A stretch of DNA of 64,000 bases, taken from NCBI RefSeq assembly GCF_015751965.1, contig NZ_JADOVH010000002.1:1-64000 (forward strand). The letters are read 5' to 3'. The notes under the pieces are model-generated. The model made no database searches and had not been told where the DNA came from. It saw only the letters and a list, made by a program, of their open reading frames with translations. Origin of the DNA: Frigoribacterium sp. CG_9.8. GTDB lineage: Bacteria > Actinomycetota > Actinomycetes > Actinomycetales > Microbacteriaceae. The first letter of the stretch is position 1; each line of letters starts with the position of its first letter. Position numbers and translations under genes: made by a program. Below, one piece after another: positions 32,960 to 40,621 of the stretch.

Positions 32960-33541
32960 CTAACCGGCGAGAGCTCGAGATCTTCTGTAGAACGTCGCTC
33001 GCGACATTCCGAGATCACGGGCAACCTGAGCGGCTGGGTCGCCGCCTTCGACGAGGCGGATGGCGCTGCGGATCTGGCTGTCGGTGACGCGTTGTGGGCG
33101 TCCGCCGAGATCCTTCCCGGCGTCGCGGCGCTTGCTGACGGAGTCGATGATCCGCTCGCGCTTGATATCGTGCTCCATCTGCGCGAGAGCCGCCATGATC
33201 GTGAAGAGCATCGATCCCATCGGGGTCGAGGTGTCCACGTCGCCACCGCCGAGGTTCAACGCGCGAAGGCCCGCGCCACGGTCGCGGAGCCCTTGAGCGA
33301 AGTCGAGCATGTTCTGCGTTGATCGGCCGAGCCTGTCCAGAGTTGTGATGACGAGGGTGTCTCCTGCTTCGAGCGCGGTGAGGGCGCGATCGAACTGCGG
33401 GCGGGAGGCACGAGCGCCTGAGACGCCCTGGTCGATGTAGAGATCATCGCGCCGGACGCCGGCGGCGAGCAGATCGGTTTCTTGCCGATCCGTCGATTGC
33501 GGCCCGGTCGATAGGCGCGCGTAACCGATCAGTTTCGTCAC
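32960..33541 (-). CDS. serine recombinase (resolvase/invertase family), third orphan copy
   Basis: The protein has 193 residues. It contains IGYARLSTGPQSTDRQ with the nucleophilic Ser, VITTLDRLGRSTQNMLDFAQ, and AALAQMEHDIKRERIIDS. The HTH is DPAAQVARDLGMSRATFYRR. It ends 25 bases from the stop of the preceding gene and its start lies 40 bases from the IS30 end, so it marks the island's right border. No partner transposase is present. Confidence 0.92.
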   Translation of the reverse strand: MTKLIGYARLSTGPQSTDRQETDLLAAGVRRDDLYIDQGVSGARASRPQFDRALTALEAGDTLVITTLDRLGRSTQNMLDFAQGLRDRGAGLRALNLGGGDVDTSTPMGSMLFTIMAALAQMEHDIKRERIIDSVSKRRDAGKDLGGRPQRVTDSQIRSAIRLVEGGDPAAQVARDLGMSRATFYRRSRALAG

Positions 33542-33631
33542 AACGCTCCAGGTGTCTCGTAACTAGCAGTGAGTACTGAAGGCGAATTCAGGTGGTGAGT
33601 GCAACGCCCTGAGTTCTAGTGGGTGTTGTCG

Positions 33632-34652
33632 ATGGGTAGACCGTGGTCGCCGTTGAGTGTTCGGTTGGCGTTCTGGAAGGGAATGGATGAGGGGCTGCCA
33701 ACGTCGGCCGCGGCGCGAGCCGCGGGGGTGTCGCGGGCGACCGCGTATCGGTGGCTCGGCGAAGATCGGCAAGTGCTGCCATCACCTTTTCAGAATTTCG
33801 CTGTCACTCGTCCCGGGTCTTTGTCGTTGCGGGAGCGGGAGGAGATCGGTTTCCAACTCGCCCGCGGCCAAGGCGTGCGGCAGATCGCGGTGGTGCTGGG
33901 CCGGGCGCCGTCGACGATCAGCCGCGAGGTGGCAAGGAACCGCGTCTATGACCGGTATGTCCCCTCGTTCGCGCAGGAGCAGACGTGGGCGCGAGCCCGC
34001 CGGCCGAGAGCCCGGAAGTTGGACGGGTTAGCGTTACGGGGACAGGTCATATCAATGCTCACCGAACGGTTCAGCCCCGAACAGGTCGCGGGCCGGTTGC
34101 GGCTCGAACATCCGGAGAATGTGGAGATGCAGGTGTCCCACGAGACGATCTACCAGGCCCTTTACGTGCAAGGCCGCGGCTCATTGCGCCTGGAAATCGC
34201 GACCGCTCTGCGATCTGGGCGTGCGCGGCGCCGCCCACAGAAACCGGACGGCCCACGTCCGGGACGGCTCAAGGGCATGGTCATGATCTCCGACCGGCCG
34301 CCCGAGATCGAAGACCGCGCTGTTCCCGGGCATTGGGAGGGAGATTTGATCATCGGCTCGACGTCGACCAAGTCGGCGATCGGGACCCTGGTCGAGCGGA
34401 CAAGCGGTTTCGTGATGCTGCTGCATCTACCCGGGGATCACACCGCAGCCACTGTCTCCGCCGCGATGATCGAGGCGATGATCGAGGCGATGAACACTCT
34501 CCCGGAGCAGCTGCGCCAGTCGGTGACCTGGGACCAGGGACGAGAGATGGCCAAGCATCAACAGATCACGATGGCGACGGGGATGCCGATCTACTTCTGC
34601 GATCCGCACTCGCCCTGGCAACGGGGCAGCAACGAGAATACGAACGGGCTGC
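33632..34652 (+). pseudogene. IS30 transposase, N-terminal part interrupted by IS3
   Basis: The start is ATG 33632 (MGRPWSPLSVRLAFWKG). HTH regions come first (SAAARAAGVSRATAYRWL, then GVRQIAVVLGRAPSTISREV), followed by the DDE core: GHWEGDLIIGS gives the first Asp, SVTWDQGREMAKH the second, and NENTNGLL the catalytic Glu. The IS3 insertion lies directly after this Glu, between the two CTG codons for Leu-Leu. The reading frame runs a further ~11 codons into the IS3 before stopping. Transposase is inactive unless the IS3 excises precisely. Confidence 0.93.
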
Positions 34653-34712
34653 TGGAGTGGTCCCCGAAAGTTGGACACCTAATTTAGGGTTCCATCTTCA
34701 GGGAGTAGTCAG

Positions 34713-35195
34713 ATGTACTTGAAAAGCACGTTGAGTCATTCCGACGCCGTTTCGGCGGTCGAAATGTTTGAGCAGGGGTTCACTGCGAAGTCGGTGGCCA
34801 TGTCTCTTGACCTTGCCCGGTCTCCGGTCCAAATGTTGTATCAGCGATGGCAGCTACGAGGTTCGGGGGCATTGGTGACGAGAGGCCGAAAACAGTACGA
34901 TTTCGAGATCAAGCTCGAAATTGTGCGCCGCCATGTCAGGGGTGAGTCCGGGAGGGCTCTGGCAGAGGAGTATGGCCTTCCGTCGCCCAATACCGTGGCG
35001 ACCTGGACGGGCATCTATCGGCGTGACGGGGAAGATGGGCTCCTCCCGAAGCGGCGAGGCAGACCGCCAACCGATCATAGGGATTCCCCTCCGAAGTCCG
35101 AGATCGAGACGCTGCGGGTCGAGAACGAACGGCTTCGCGCTGAGGTCGCCTATTTGGGAAAATTGCGGGCCTTGAGGTCACAGGAACGACGCTGA
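34713..35195 (+). CDS. IS3 OrfA (HTH protein), frameshift donor
   Basis: The protein has 160 residues with two HTH units (HSDAVSAVEMFEQGFTAKSV; SGRALAEEYGLPSPNTVATW) and a terminal leucine-zipper-like stretch (IETLRVENERLRAEVAYLGK). It binds the IS ends. The slippery heptamer G GGA AAA is at 35156-35162; a -1 shift there fuses it to orfB (…AYLGK-IAGLEVTG…). Confidence 0.9.
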   Translation: MYLKSTLSHSDAVSAVEMFEQGFTAKSVAMSLDLARSPVQMLYQRWQLRGSGALVTRGRKQYDFEIKLEIVRRHVRGESGRALAEEYGLPSPNTVATWTGIYRRDGEDGLLPKRRGRPPTDHRDSPPKSEIETLRVENERLRAEVAYLGKLRALRSQERR

Positions 35196-36049
35196 AAGTT
35201 CAAGCTGTCGATGATCTCAAGGCGCACTACCCGTTACCTCTGTTGCCGCAGCTCGCGGACCTTCCCCGGTCGACGTTCTACGACCACCGGCGCAGGCTTA
35301 ACCGCAGCGACACTCGGGCCGGTATCAAGGAAGCTATCCGTGGCGCATTCGAGGCGGCCAAGAGTGCCTACGGGCACCGGCGCGTCCGTGCTGTTCTGCT
35401 CCGACAGGGGTGGACGGTGTCTAAAAAGACGGTGCTCAAACTGATGCGCGAGCTTGGGTTGCAGTGCCCGGTGCGGCGGCGTAAACGGTACAACTCGTTC
35501 CGAGGCGAGGTCGGGGAGGCAGCCGACAACGTGTTGAACCGCCAGTTCGCCGCAGAATCCAGACACACAAAGTGGGTCACGGACGTGACCGAGTTCAACA
35601 TCGGCGCTACCAAGGTCTACCTTTCGCCGGTCCTGGATCTCCACGACAATCGGATCATCTCTGCCACGGCGGGGCCCTCTCCGAGCGTGAAGATGGTCAC
35701 CGACGGCCTCCGCACGGCAATAGACGCTCTCGGCCCCGGCGAGAAACCCCTCGTCCACTCCGACCAGGGATTCCAGTATCGCCACACCCTCTGGCGAGAC
35801 ACATTGCGCGGCGCCGGGCTCACCCAGTCGATGTCTCGCAAGGGCACGTGCCTGGATAACGCCGTCATGGAGGGATTCTTCAGTCATCTCAAGGAGGAAT
35901 GGTTCCGCATCCAGAAACCCGAAACTCTCGACGAATTTCACGAAGGTCTCACTGACTACCTCCGATGGTGGAACACCACCCGAATTCAACAGCGGCTCGG
36001 CTACCTCAGCCCCGACGAGTACCGCGCCCAAACAACCGCCACCACATAG
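35162..36049 (+). CDS. IS3 OrfB transposase domain (made by -1 frameshift)
   Basis: The coordinates begin at the first -1-frame codon after the G GGA AAA slippery site; the earliest independent start is a TTG at 35243. The domain has the IS150-type OrfB features: STFYDHRRR, YGHRRVRAVL, then the rve DDE core with TDVTEFNIG (D), LVHSDQGFQY (D) and DNAVMEGFFSHLKEEW (E). It ends with the YLRWWNTTRIQQRLGYLSP tail. All catalytic residues are present. Confidence 0.9.
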   Translation: MAGLEVTGTTLKVQAVDDLKAHYPLPLLPQLADLPRSTFYDHRRRLNRSDTRAGIKEAIRGAFEAAKSAYGHRRVRAVLLRQGWTVSKKTVLKLMRELGLQCPVRRRKRYNSFRGEVGEAADNVLNRQFAAESRHTKWVTDVTEFNIGATKVYLSPVLDLHDNRIISATAGPSPSVKMVTDGLRTAIDALGPGEKPLVHSDQGFQYRHTLWRDTLRGAGLTQSMSRKGTCLDNAVMEGFFSHLKEEWFRIQKPETLDEFHEGLTDYLRWWNTTRIQQRLGYLSPDEYRAQTTATT

Positions 36050-36091
36050 AGTTCCATTACCGAGTCCAACTTTCGGGGACCACTCCACTGC

Positions 36092-36273
36092 TGCGGCAGT
36101 ACTTCCCGAAGGGCACCAACCTCTCCTTCCACGGGCCCGGGATCCTGGACAATGTTGCCGCGGAACTGAACGCCAGGCCACGCAAGCGCCACGGCTACCG
36201 CACTCCCGCAGAAGTCCTCGCCGAGCTACTCTCGAACCCAACAAATCAAAATGGTGTTGCGACCACCGCCTGA
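36092..36273 (+). pseudogene. IS30 transposase, C-terminal part after the IS3 insertion
   Basis: The frame resumes as LRQYFPKGTNLSFHGPGIL and ends …NQNGVATTA with a TGA inside the right terminal repeat. It is the C-terminal remainder of the transposase begun at 33632. The RPRKRHGYRTPAEVL stretch is typical of IS30-family C termini. Confidence 0.9.
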
Positions 36274-36421
36274 ATTCGCCAAGCATCAAGTCCTGTGTGC
36301 GTTACGAAAGCTATAGGGGTTCGCTGCGATTTGTCGTCCAAAGCGAATCGGCTCCAGCACGTCTTACAACGTAAACTGCGGCCGCCGCCGCGCTGGACCC
36401 GAGATGGGTTAGGTCGGGGAT

Positions 36422-37831
36422 GGTTGCGTCCTTTAACGTGGTGTATCGGATCCGGGCGAGCGTGTCGTCAGAGATGGCGACGGTCACCGCGTGATCCTTC
36501 GAGAAGAACCTTCTAAACCCATCTCGAAAGGAACTACGACGATGACCGTCGCACCCAGTATCGACCCTGCCCGCTTCATTGACGACCACCTCGAGCAGGC
36601 GTCCCCGGACTTGCTTCGGGACATGCTCACCACCTTCATCAATACCCTGCTGTCGGCGGATGCTGACGCGGTCTGCGGTGCCGCTTACGGCACCGTGTCG
36701 GACGATCGAATCAACCGGCGCAATGGTTACCGGCACCGTGACTTCGACACCCGCACGGGAACGATCGATGTCCAGATTCCGAAGTTGCGGCAGGGCACCT
36801 ACTTCCCCGATTGGCTACTGGAGCGCCGCCGCCGCGCGGAACGGGCCCTGACCACGGTTGTGGCGACCTGCTACCTACTTGGCGTCTCGACCCGTCGGAT
36901 GGAGAAACTGGTCGACTCCCTCGGGATCACCTCGTTGTCGAAATCACAGGTATCCGTGATGGCGAAAGAGCTCGACGAGCATGTCGCAGACTTCCGCACC
37001 AGGCCCCTGGACGCTGGCCCCTACACGTTCGTCGCCTGCGACGCCCTGACGATGAAAGTGCGCGAAGGAGGCCGAGTCGTGAACGTGTCAGTCATGGTCG
37101 CCACCGGCGTGAACAGTGACGGGCATCGCGAGATCCTGGGGCTGCAAGTCGCTTCCACCGAGGACGGGGCCGGCTGGTTAGCGTTCTTCCGCGACCTCAC
37201 CGCGAGAGGACTCACCGGGGTGATGCTCGTCACCTCCGACGCCCACGCGGGACTTGTCGCAGCAACAGCAGCGACCTTGCCCGGAGCGTCCTGGCAACGA
37301 TGCCGAACCCACTACGCCGCGAACCTGATGAGCACCGTCCCGAAGTCCTCCTGGCCCTGGGTGAAAACACTGCTGCACTCCGTCTATGACCAACCCGACG
37401 CGGACTCAGTCCACGCCCAATTCGACCGAGTCCTCGACGCTCTGGAACACAAACTGCCGAAAGCGTTCGCCCACCTCGACGCCGCCCGTGCCGACATCCT
37501 CGCGTTCACCGTGTTCCCGAAAGAGCTCTGGCGACAGATCTGGTCCAACAACCCCAACGAGCGCTTGAACCGCGAGATCCGACGCCGCACCGACGTCGTC
37601 GGGATATTCCCCAACCGTGACGCGATCATCCGCCTCGTTGGCGCTGTCCTCGCCGAGCAACACGACGAATGGGCGGAATCCCGCCGCTACCTCGGCCTCG
37701 ACGCCCTCCAGAAATCACAGACCGCCGGCACCACCAACACCACCGAGGAGGCCACCCCAGACCTCGCCCTCACCGCCTGACCCACCGAAGGATCACACCG
37801 ATTCAGATACACCACGCAAAAGGACTTGACC
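36422..37831 (+). mobile_element. IS256-family element
   Basis: The ends are imperfect inverted repeats: GGTTGCGTCCTTTAACGTGG at 36422 and the complement of its counterpart ending at 37831 (26 of 34 positions agree, sharing CGTGGTGTATC). No 8-9-bp target duplication is visible, so one flank may have been rearranged. The transposase gene is intact. Confidence 0.88.
36542..37780 (+). CDS. IS256-family transposase
   Basis: The protein has 412 residues from ATG 36542, after an AAGGA ribosome site; an upstream frame begins in the terminal region and is not favoured. It belongs to the Mutator-type family: RINRRNGYRHRDFDTRTGTI, IPKLRQGTYFPDWLLERRRR, TFVACDALTMKVREGG (first Asp), VMLVTSDAHAGLVAA (second Asp), the WQRCRTHYAANLM signature, and SNNPNERLNREIRRRTDVVG with the Glu. 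The gene looks functional. Confidence 0.95.
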   Translation: MTVAPSIDPARFIDDHLEQASPDLLRDMLTTFINTLLSADADAVCGAAYGTVSDDRINRRNGYRHRDFDTRTGTIDVQIPKLRQGTYFPDWLLERRRRAERALTTVVATCYLLGVSTRRMEKLVDSLGITSLSKSQVSVMAKELDEHVADFRTRPLDAGPYTFVACDALTMKVREGGRVVNVSVMVATGVNSDGHREILGLQVASTEDGAGWLAFFRDLTARGLTGVMLVTSDAHAGLVAATAATLPGASWQRCRTHYAANLMSTVPKSSWPWVKTLLHSVYDQPDADSVHAQFDRVLDALEHKLPKAFAHLDAARADILAFTVFPKELWRQIWSNNPNERLNREIRRRTDVVGIFPNRDAIIRLVGAVLAEQHDEWAESRRYLGLDALQKSQTAGTTNTTEEATPDLALTA

Positions 37832-37858
37832 CACAGGACATCGACTATCTGCCCACAT

Positions 37859-37880
37859 TTTGCCCACACTCGTGGGCAAA
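37859..37880. repeat. perfect 9-bp inverted repeat near the att remnant
   Basis: TTTGCCCAC and GTGGGCAAA flank a 4-base loop. Such repeats occur downstream of integrase genes beside attachment sites. No T-run follows, so an ordinary terminator is less likely. Confidence 0.55.
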
Positions 37881-37963
37881 CGAGCCAGATCAAGCATGGT
37901 CCCAATCACCCAAGAACCCCTTGTTTCCAGGAGTTTTGATCGATTTCAGTATGCTGTCAGGAG

Positions 37964-37996
37964 TTGCAGTGGGGTTCGAGTCCCTGTGGGGGCACC
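37964..37996 (+). other. tRNA 3'-end remnant, probable attachment site
   Basis: TGGGGTTCGAGTCCCTGTGG followed by GGGCACCG has the T-arm (TTCGAGT loop with a 5-bp stem) and an acceptor strand TGGGGGC-ACC. The end most resembles the 3' end of a tRNA-Arg. No D-arm or anticodon arm can be found upstream, so this is only the 3' part, as left by site-specific integration of an element into a tRNA gene. No integrase gene remains nearby; IS elements now occupy its place. Confidence 0.6.
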
Positions 37997-38114
37997 GGGT
38001 GGTTGGTGCTGCTGTCTCCCTGGCTCTGGGCGGTCCACATCCCGTCCAATACGGCCCACATCCGGACGATGTGACTTACGCTGGCGAACAACATGATGGG
38101 AACCGGTGGATCAG

Positions 38115-38510
38115 ATGACCGACACTAGCCAAGGCCTCTCGCGGGTCATGCGCATCCTCAGCGCGATCATCCTCATTGCGGCTGGGGGTATTCATCTGCT
38201 TCTCGTCTTCGACGGCACCGGGGGAGTGCTCGGAGTGCTCTTCGTACTCAACGGAATCGCCGGGATCGTGCTCGGGGTCGGGATGCTCGCCCTCCGCAAT
38301 GGACTGCTGCTGCTCACATCGGTTCTCGGGCTGCTATTTATCGCCGCGAGTTTTTTCGCACTCCTGCTCGCTCTGACCGTCGGGTTATTCGGTATTGCCG
38401 CGATCTGGAGCCTCTTCCTGGTGCCGCAGACCTTTGTGATCGAGGGCATCGGCATCATTGTGCTCGCCGTCACCGTTGCCCTCGTGGTGCGCGACCGCCG
38501 CGCGGCGTGA
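38115..38510 (+). CDS. small four-TM membrane protein, unknown function
   Basis: The protein has 131 residues from ATG 38115; a GTG nine bases upstream is also open. It consists almost entirely of hydrophobic helices (AIILIAAGGIHLLLVF, VLGVLFVLNGIAGIVLGVGM, FIAASFFALLLALTVGLFG, IIVLAVTVALVV). It overlaps the 3' end of the convergent CDP-alcohol phosphatidyltransferase-like gene by 126 bases. No family is recognised. Confidence 0.7.
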   Translation: MTDTSQGLSRVMRILSAIILIAAGGIHLLLVFDGTGGVLGVLFVLNGIAGIVLGVGMLALRNGLLLLTSVLGLLFIAASFFALLLALTVGLFGIAAIWSLFLVPQTFVIEGIGIIVLAVTVALVVRDRRAA

Positions 38511-39164
38511 CTCCGCCACTCGCTGTGCGACCAACCACAGGGCATCTCGACCGAACGACTCGATCAGAAGCGCAAGCGCAATAGCAACGCATACCGCGTT
38601 GACGACGGGCAGTACCGCGGTGATGGCGATGGACAGCGCTATGCCTTGCACCGCAGTGACGACCTTGCGCCAGTATCGGAATGGCAGTCGTCGACGCAGC
38701 CAGGGGAAAATCCATCCGGCGGCCACGAATGCGTACCTCATGAGCCCAATGGACAGCACCCAGATTCCCAGGGTCTGCGAGACGTAGGCGCTCAGCACGA
38801 GCAGAAGGAAGGCATCGACCTCCATATCGAACCGCGCACCGAGTTCGCTCGCGGATCCCGTGCGCCGGGCGACCCAGCCATCCACCGCGTCGAGCAGCAG
38901 GGTAGGCACGACCAGAGCGAGCACGATCCAGACTGGCACTGGCGCGAAGAACGATAAAACGACAATCCCGGTGATGACCCCCACCAGAGTAGACCGCGCC
39001 GCAGTAACCACATTGGCTTGCCCGAATCGGGTGCCCGGTCGTTTTCTCAGTGCACGCACGAGCAGGATGTTTGACGCTACGAGGTAGCTGAGCGCCGCAA
39101 GCAGGCTCACGAAAATTGCGCCGCCCACGGCTGTCACGGTCGATGCGAATTGAATCTGAGCCAT
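38385..39164 (-). CDS. CDP-alcohol phosphatidyltransferase-family membrane protein
   Basis: The protein has 259 residues from ATG 39162-39164. The family signature D-x2-D-G-x2-A-R-x8-G-x3-D-x3-D is complete in DAVDGWVARRTGSASELGAR followed by FDMEVDAF. About six TM segments surround it. The enzyme would transfer an alcohol onto a CDP-activated lipid head or sugar. The C-terminal ~40 residues are hydrophilic, His/Glu/Asp-rich, and lie in the convergent overlap with the neighbouring gene, so the tail may be a read-through extension. It is divergent from the 39246 operon and may share its promoter region. Confidence 0.88.
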   Translation of the reverse strand: MAQIQFASTVTAVGGAIFVSLLAALSYLVASNILLVRALRKRPGTRFGQANVVTAARSTLVGVITGIVVLSFFAPVPVWIVLALVVPTLLLDAVDGWVARRTGSASELGARFDMEVDAFLLLVLSAYVSQTLGIWVLSIGLMRYAFVAAGWIFPWLRRRLPFRYWRKVVTAVQGIALSIAITAVLPVVNAVCVAIALALLIESFGRDALWLVAQRVAESRRAAVAHHEGNGDGEHNDADALDHKGLRHQEEAPDRGNTE

Positions 39165-39245
39165 CCCTCTCAGGAGTCTATGAGGGGACACTTGTTAACT
39201 GAGAAGGCCTTATTCAGAAACCGGCGTTCATGAAAGCGAGGAAAA

Positions 39246-40226
39246 ATGCTCGAAGCAATCGCCTTCTGGATCGAAAAACCGGGGGTGGGAGCACTTCGCC
39301 TCGAGCACCTTCCGCCGATAAACGAGGGCGATGTGCTGGTGAACACTCTCTTCACCGGCGTGAGTCGCGGTACCGAGGCATCTGTCTTCGGCGGGCACGT
39401 GCCGGACAGCGAACGCGAACGTATGCGCGCCCCGTTCCAGGCGGGCGACTTCCCTGGGCCGGTCAAGTACGGCTACCTCAATATTGGGGTGGTGGACACT
39501 GGTCCCGACTCTCTCGTGGGATCTACGGTCTTCACGCTCTATCCCCACCAGTCTGCGTTTGTTGTGCCAGCCACCGCGGTCACGCCAGTGCCTCACGACA
39601 TCCCGCCGCGGCGTGCGGTTCTTGCCGGTGCCGTCGAAACGGCTATCAACGTGCTCTGGGATGCCGCCCCGATGCTCGGCGACCGAATCTCAGTCGTTGG
39701 TGCGGGGATGATCGGATGCTGCGTGGCACGCCTCGCACGCGGCATCCCGGGTGTCTCCGTCACGCTCGTCGACGTTGACCCGGCACGGAAAGTGGTCGCC
39801 GACCAGCTCGGCGTGAGCTTCTCAGACGCGGCACATGCACCGGCGGACCGGGACATCGTGATCAACACGAGCGGCTCCGGCTCCGGGCTGCAGCTCGCTC
39901 TCGAGACGGTGGTGACCGACGGCACGGTGATCGAGGCGAGCTGGTACGGGGATCGCCAGGCAACGCTGATGCTCGGTGCAGACTTCCACTCGCGACGATT
40001 GACGATTCGATCCAGTCAGGTCGGAGCTGTCGCGCCGTCGCGACGAGGATCCCGCACCACTCACGACCGGCTCCTGCTTGCTCTCGAACTCCTGCGCGAC
40101 CCCGCCTTCGATGCGCTGCTCACGGGCGAATCCTCATGGCGTGCTCTGCCCGAGGTGATGGCGAGCCTCGCCGACGGATCGCGGACTGACCTGTGCCACA
40201 CGATCGACTGGAGAGACGCCGCATGA
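39246..40226 (+). CDS. MDR zinc-type alcohol dehydrogenase-like protein
   Basis: The protein has 326 residues from ATG 39246 (GAGG upstream). It has a medium-chain dehydrogenase fold: [20 protein letters not shown] in the GroES-like half, and [20 protein letters not shown] as the Rossmann nucleotide-binding loop with [11 protein letters not shown] behind it. The Cys ligands of the catalytic zinc are not evident in the usual place, so the enzyme may be zinc-independent. It is the first gene of a seven-gene run joined by four-base overlaps, and its stop overlaps the PTPS-like gene (ATGA). Confidence 0.9.
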   Translation: MLEAIAFWIEKPGVGALRLEHLPPINEGDVLVNTLFTGVSRGTEASVFGGHVPDSERERMRAPFQAGDFPGPVKYGYLNIGVVDTGPDSLVGSTVFTLYPHQSAFVVPATAVTPVPHDIPPRRAVLAGAVETAINVLWDAAPMLGDRISVVGAGMIGCCVARLARGIPGVSVTLVDVDPARKVVADQLGVSFSDAAHAPADRDIVINTSGSGSGLQLALETVVTDGTVIEASWYGDRQATLMLGADFHSRRLTIRSSQVGAVAPSRRGSRTTHDRLLLALELLRDPAFDALLTGESSWRALPEVMASLADGSRTDLCHTIDWRDAA

Positions 40227-40621
40227 CATTCACGGTAACCGTTCGAGACCACATGATGATCGCCCACAGCTTTGCCGGTGAATCCTTTGGGCCCGCACAG
40301 CGGCTCCACGGAGCCACGTTCATCGTCGATGCCACCTTCGGCGCAGCAGCCCTCGATGCGTCAGGTGTCGTGATCGACATCGGTCGAGCGGCCGAAATCC
40401 TCGGCGAGATCACCGGATCGCTCACCTATCGCAACCTTGACGACGAGCCCGACTTGCAGGGCAGCAACACGACCACCGAAGTGCTCTGCCAAGTGATCGC
40501 TGACCGGCTCGCCGAACGGGTGCACGACGGAACTCTGGGGGCCGGCCAGCAGCTGCAATCACTCCTCGTCACGCTGCATGAATCCCATATCGCGTGGGCG
40601 AGCTATTCGAGATCACTGTGA
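40223..40621 (+). CDS. divergent 6-pyruvoyl-tetrahydropterin synthase/QueD-like protein
   Basis: The protein has 132 residues, family length. The T-fold pattern is seen: [20 protein letters not shown] corresponds to the sAaH…HGH segment, and [17 protein letters not shown] to the vvDf strand-helix. One zinc His is present in AHSF and one in LHG, but the third is Ala (HGA instead of HGH). The catalytic Cys is absent, and the usual DH motif reads LTYRNLDD. The NTTTEVLCQ segment stands for the family's PTxEN. It may bind a pterin-like substrate but use a different chemistry. It overlaps both neighbours, so it is translationally coupled. Confidence 0.82.
   Translation: MTFTVTVRDHMMIAHSFAGESFGPAQRLHGATFIVDATFGAAALDASGVVIDIGRAAEILGEITGSLTYRNLDDEPDLQGSNTTTEVLCQVIADRLAERVHDGTLGAGQQLQSLLVTLHESHIAWASYSRSL

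Larger units (their letters stand above)
34653..36087 (+). mobile_element. IS3-family (IS150 group) element inserted in IS30
   Basis: Perfect 24-bp inverted ends: TGGAGTGGTCCCCGAAAGTT at 34653 and its complement ending at 36087. The 4-bp target duplication CTGC is at 34649-34652 and 36088-36091; removing one copy and the element restores the IS30 frame NGLLRQYFPKG. OrfA and orfB are intact, so it is a recent insertion. Confidence 0.95.
33581..36280 (+). mobile_element. IS30-family element, split by an IS3 element
   Basis: The terminal inverted repeats are GGCGAATTCAGGTGGTGAGT at 33581 and its imperfect complement ending at 36280 (21 of 25 positions agree). Without the inserted 1435-bp IS3 and its duplicated CTGC it would be about 1.26 kb, usual for IS30. 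Bases AA flank both ends, which may be a 2-bp target duplication. Confidence 0.92.

Noticed and set aside
96-33580. A single composite transposon flanked by the two IS30 copies
   Set aside because: The copies are diverged, the segment contains unrelated blocks and other mobile elements, and the left copy is incomplete in this window. Only the bracket itself is reported.
35234-36289. 351-codon minus-strand frame over IS3 orfB
   Set aside because: It is antisense to an intact DDE transposase and crosses the IS3/IS30 junction.
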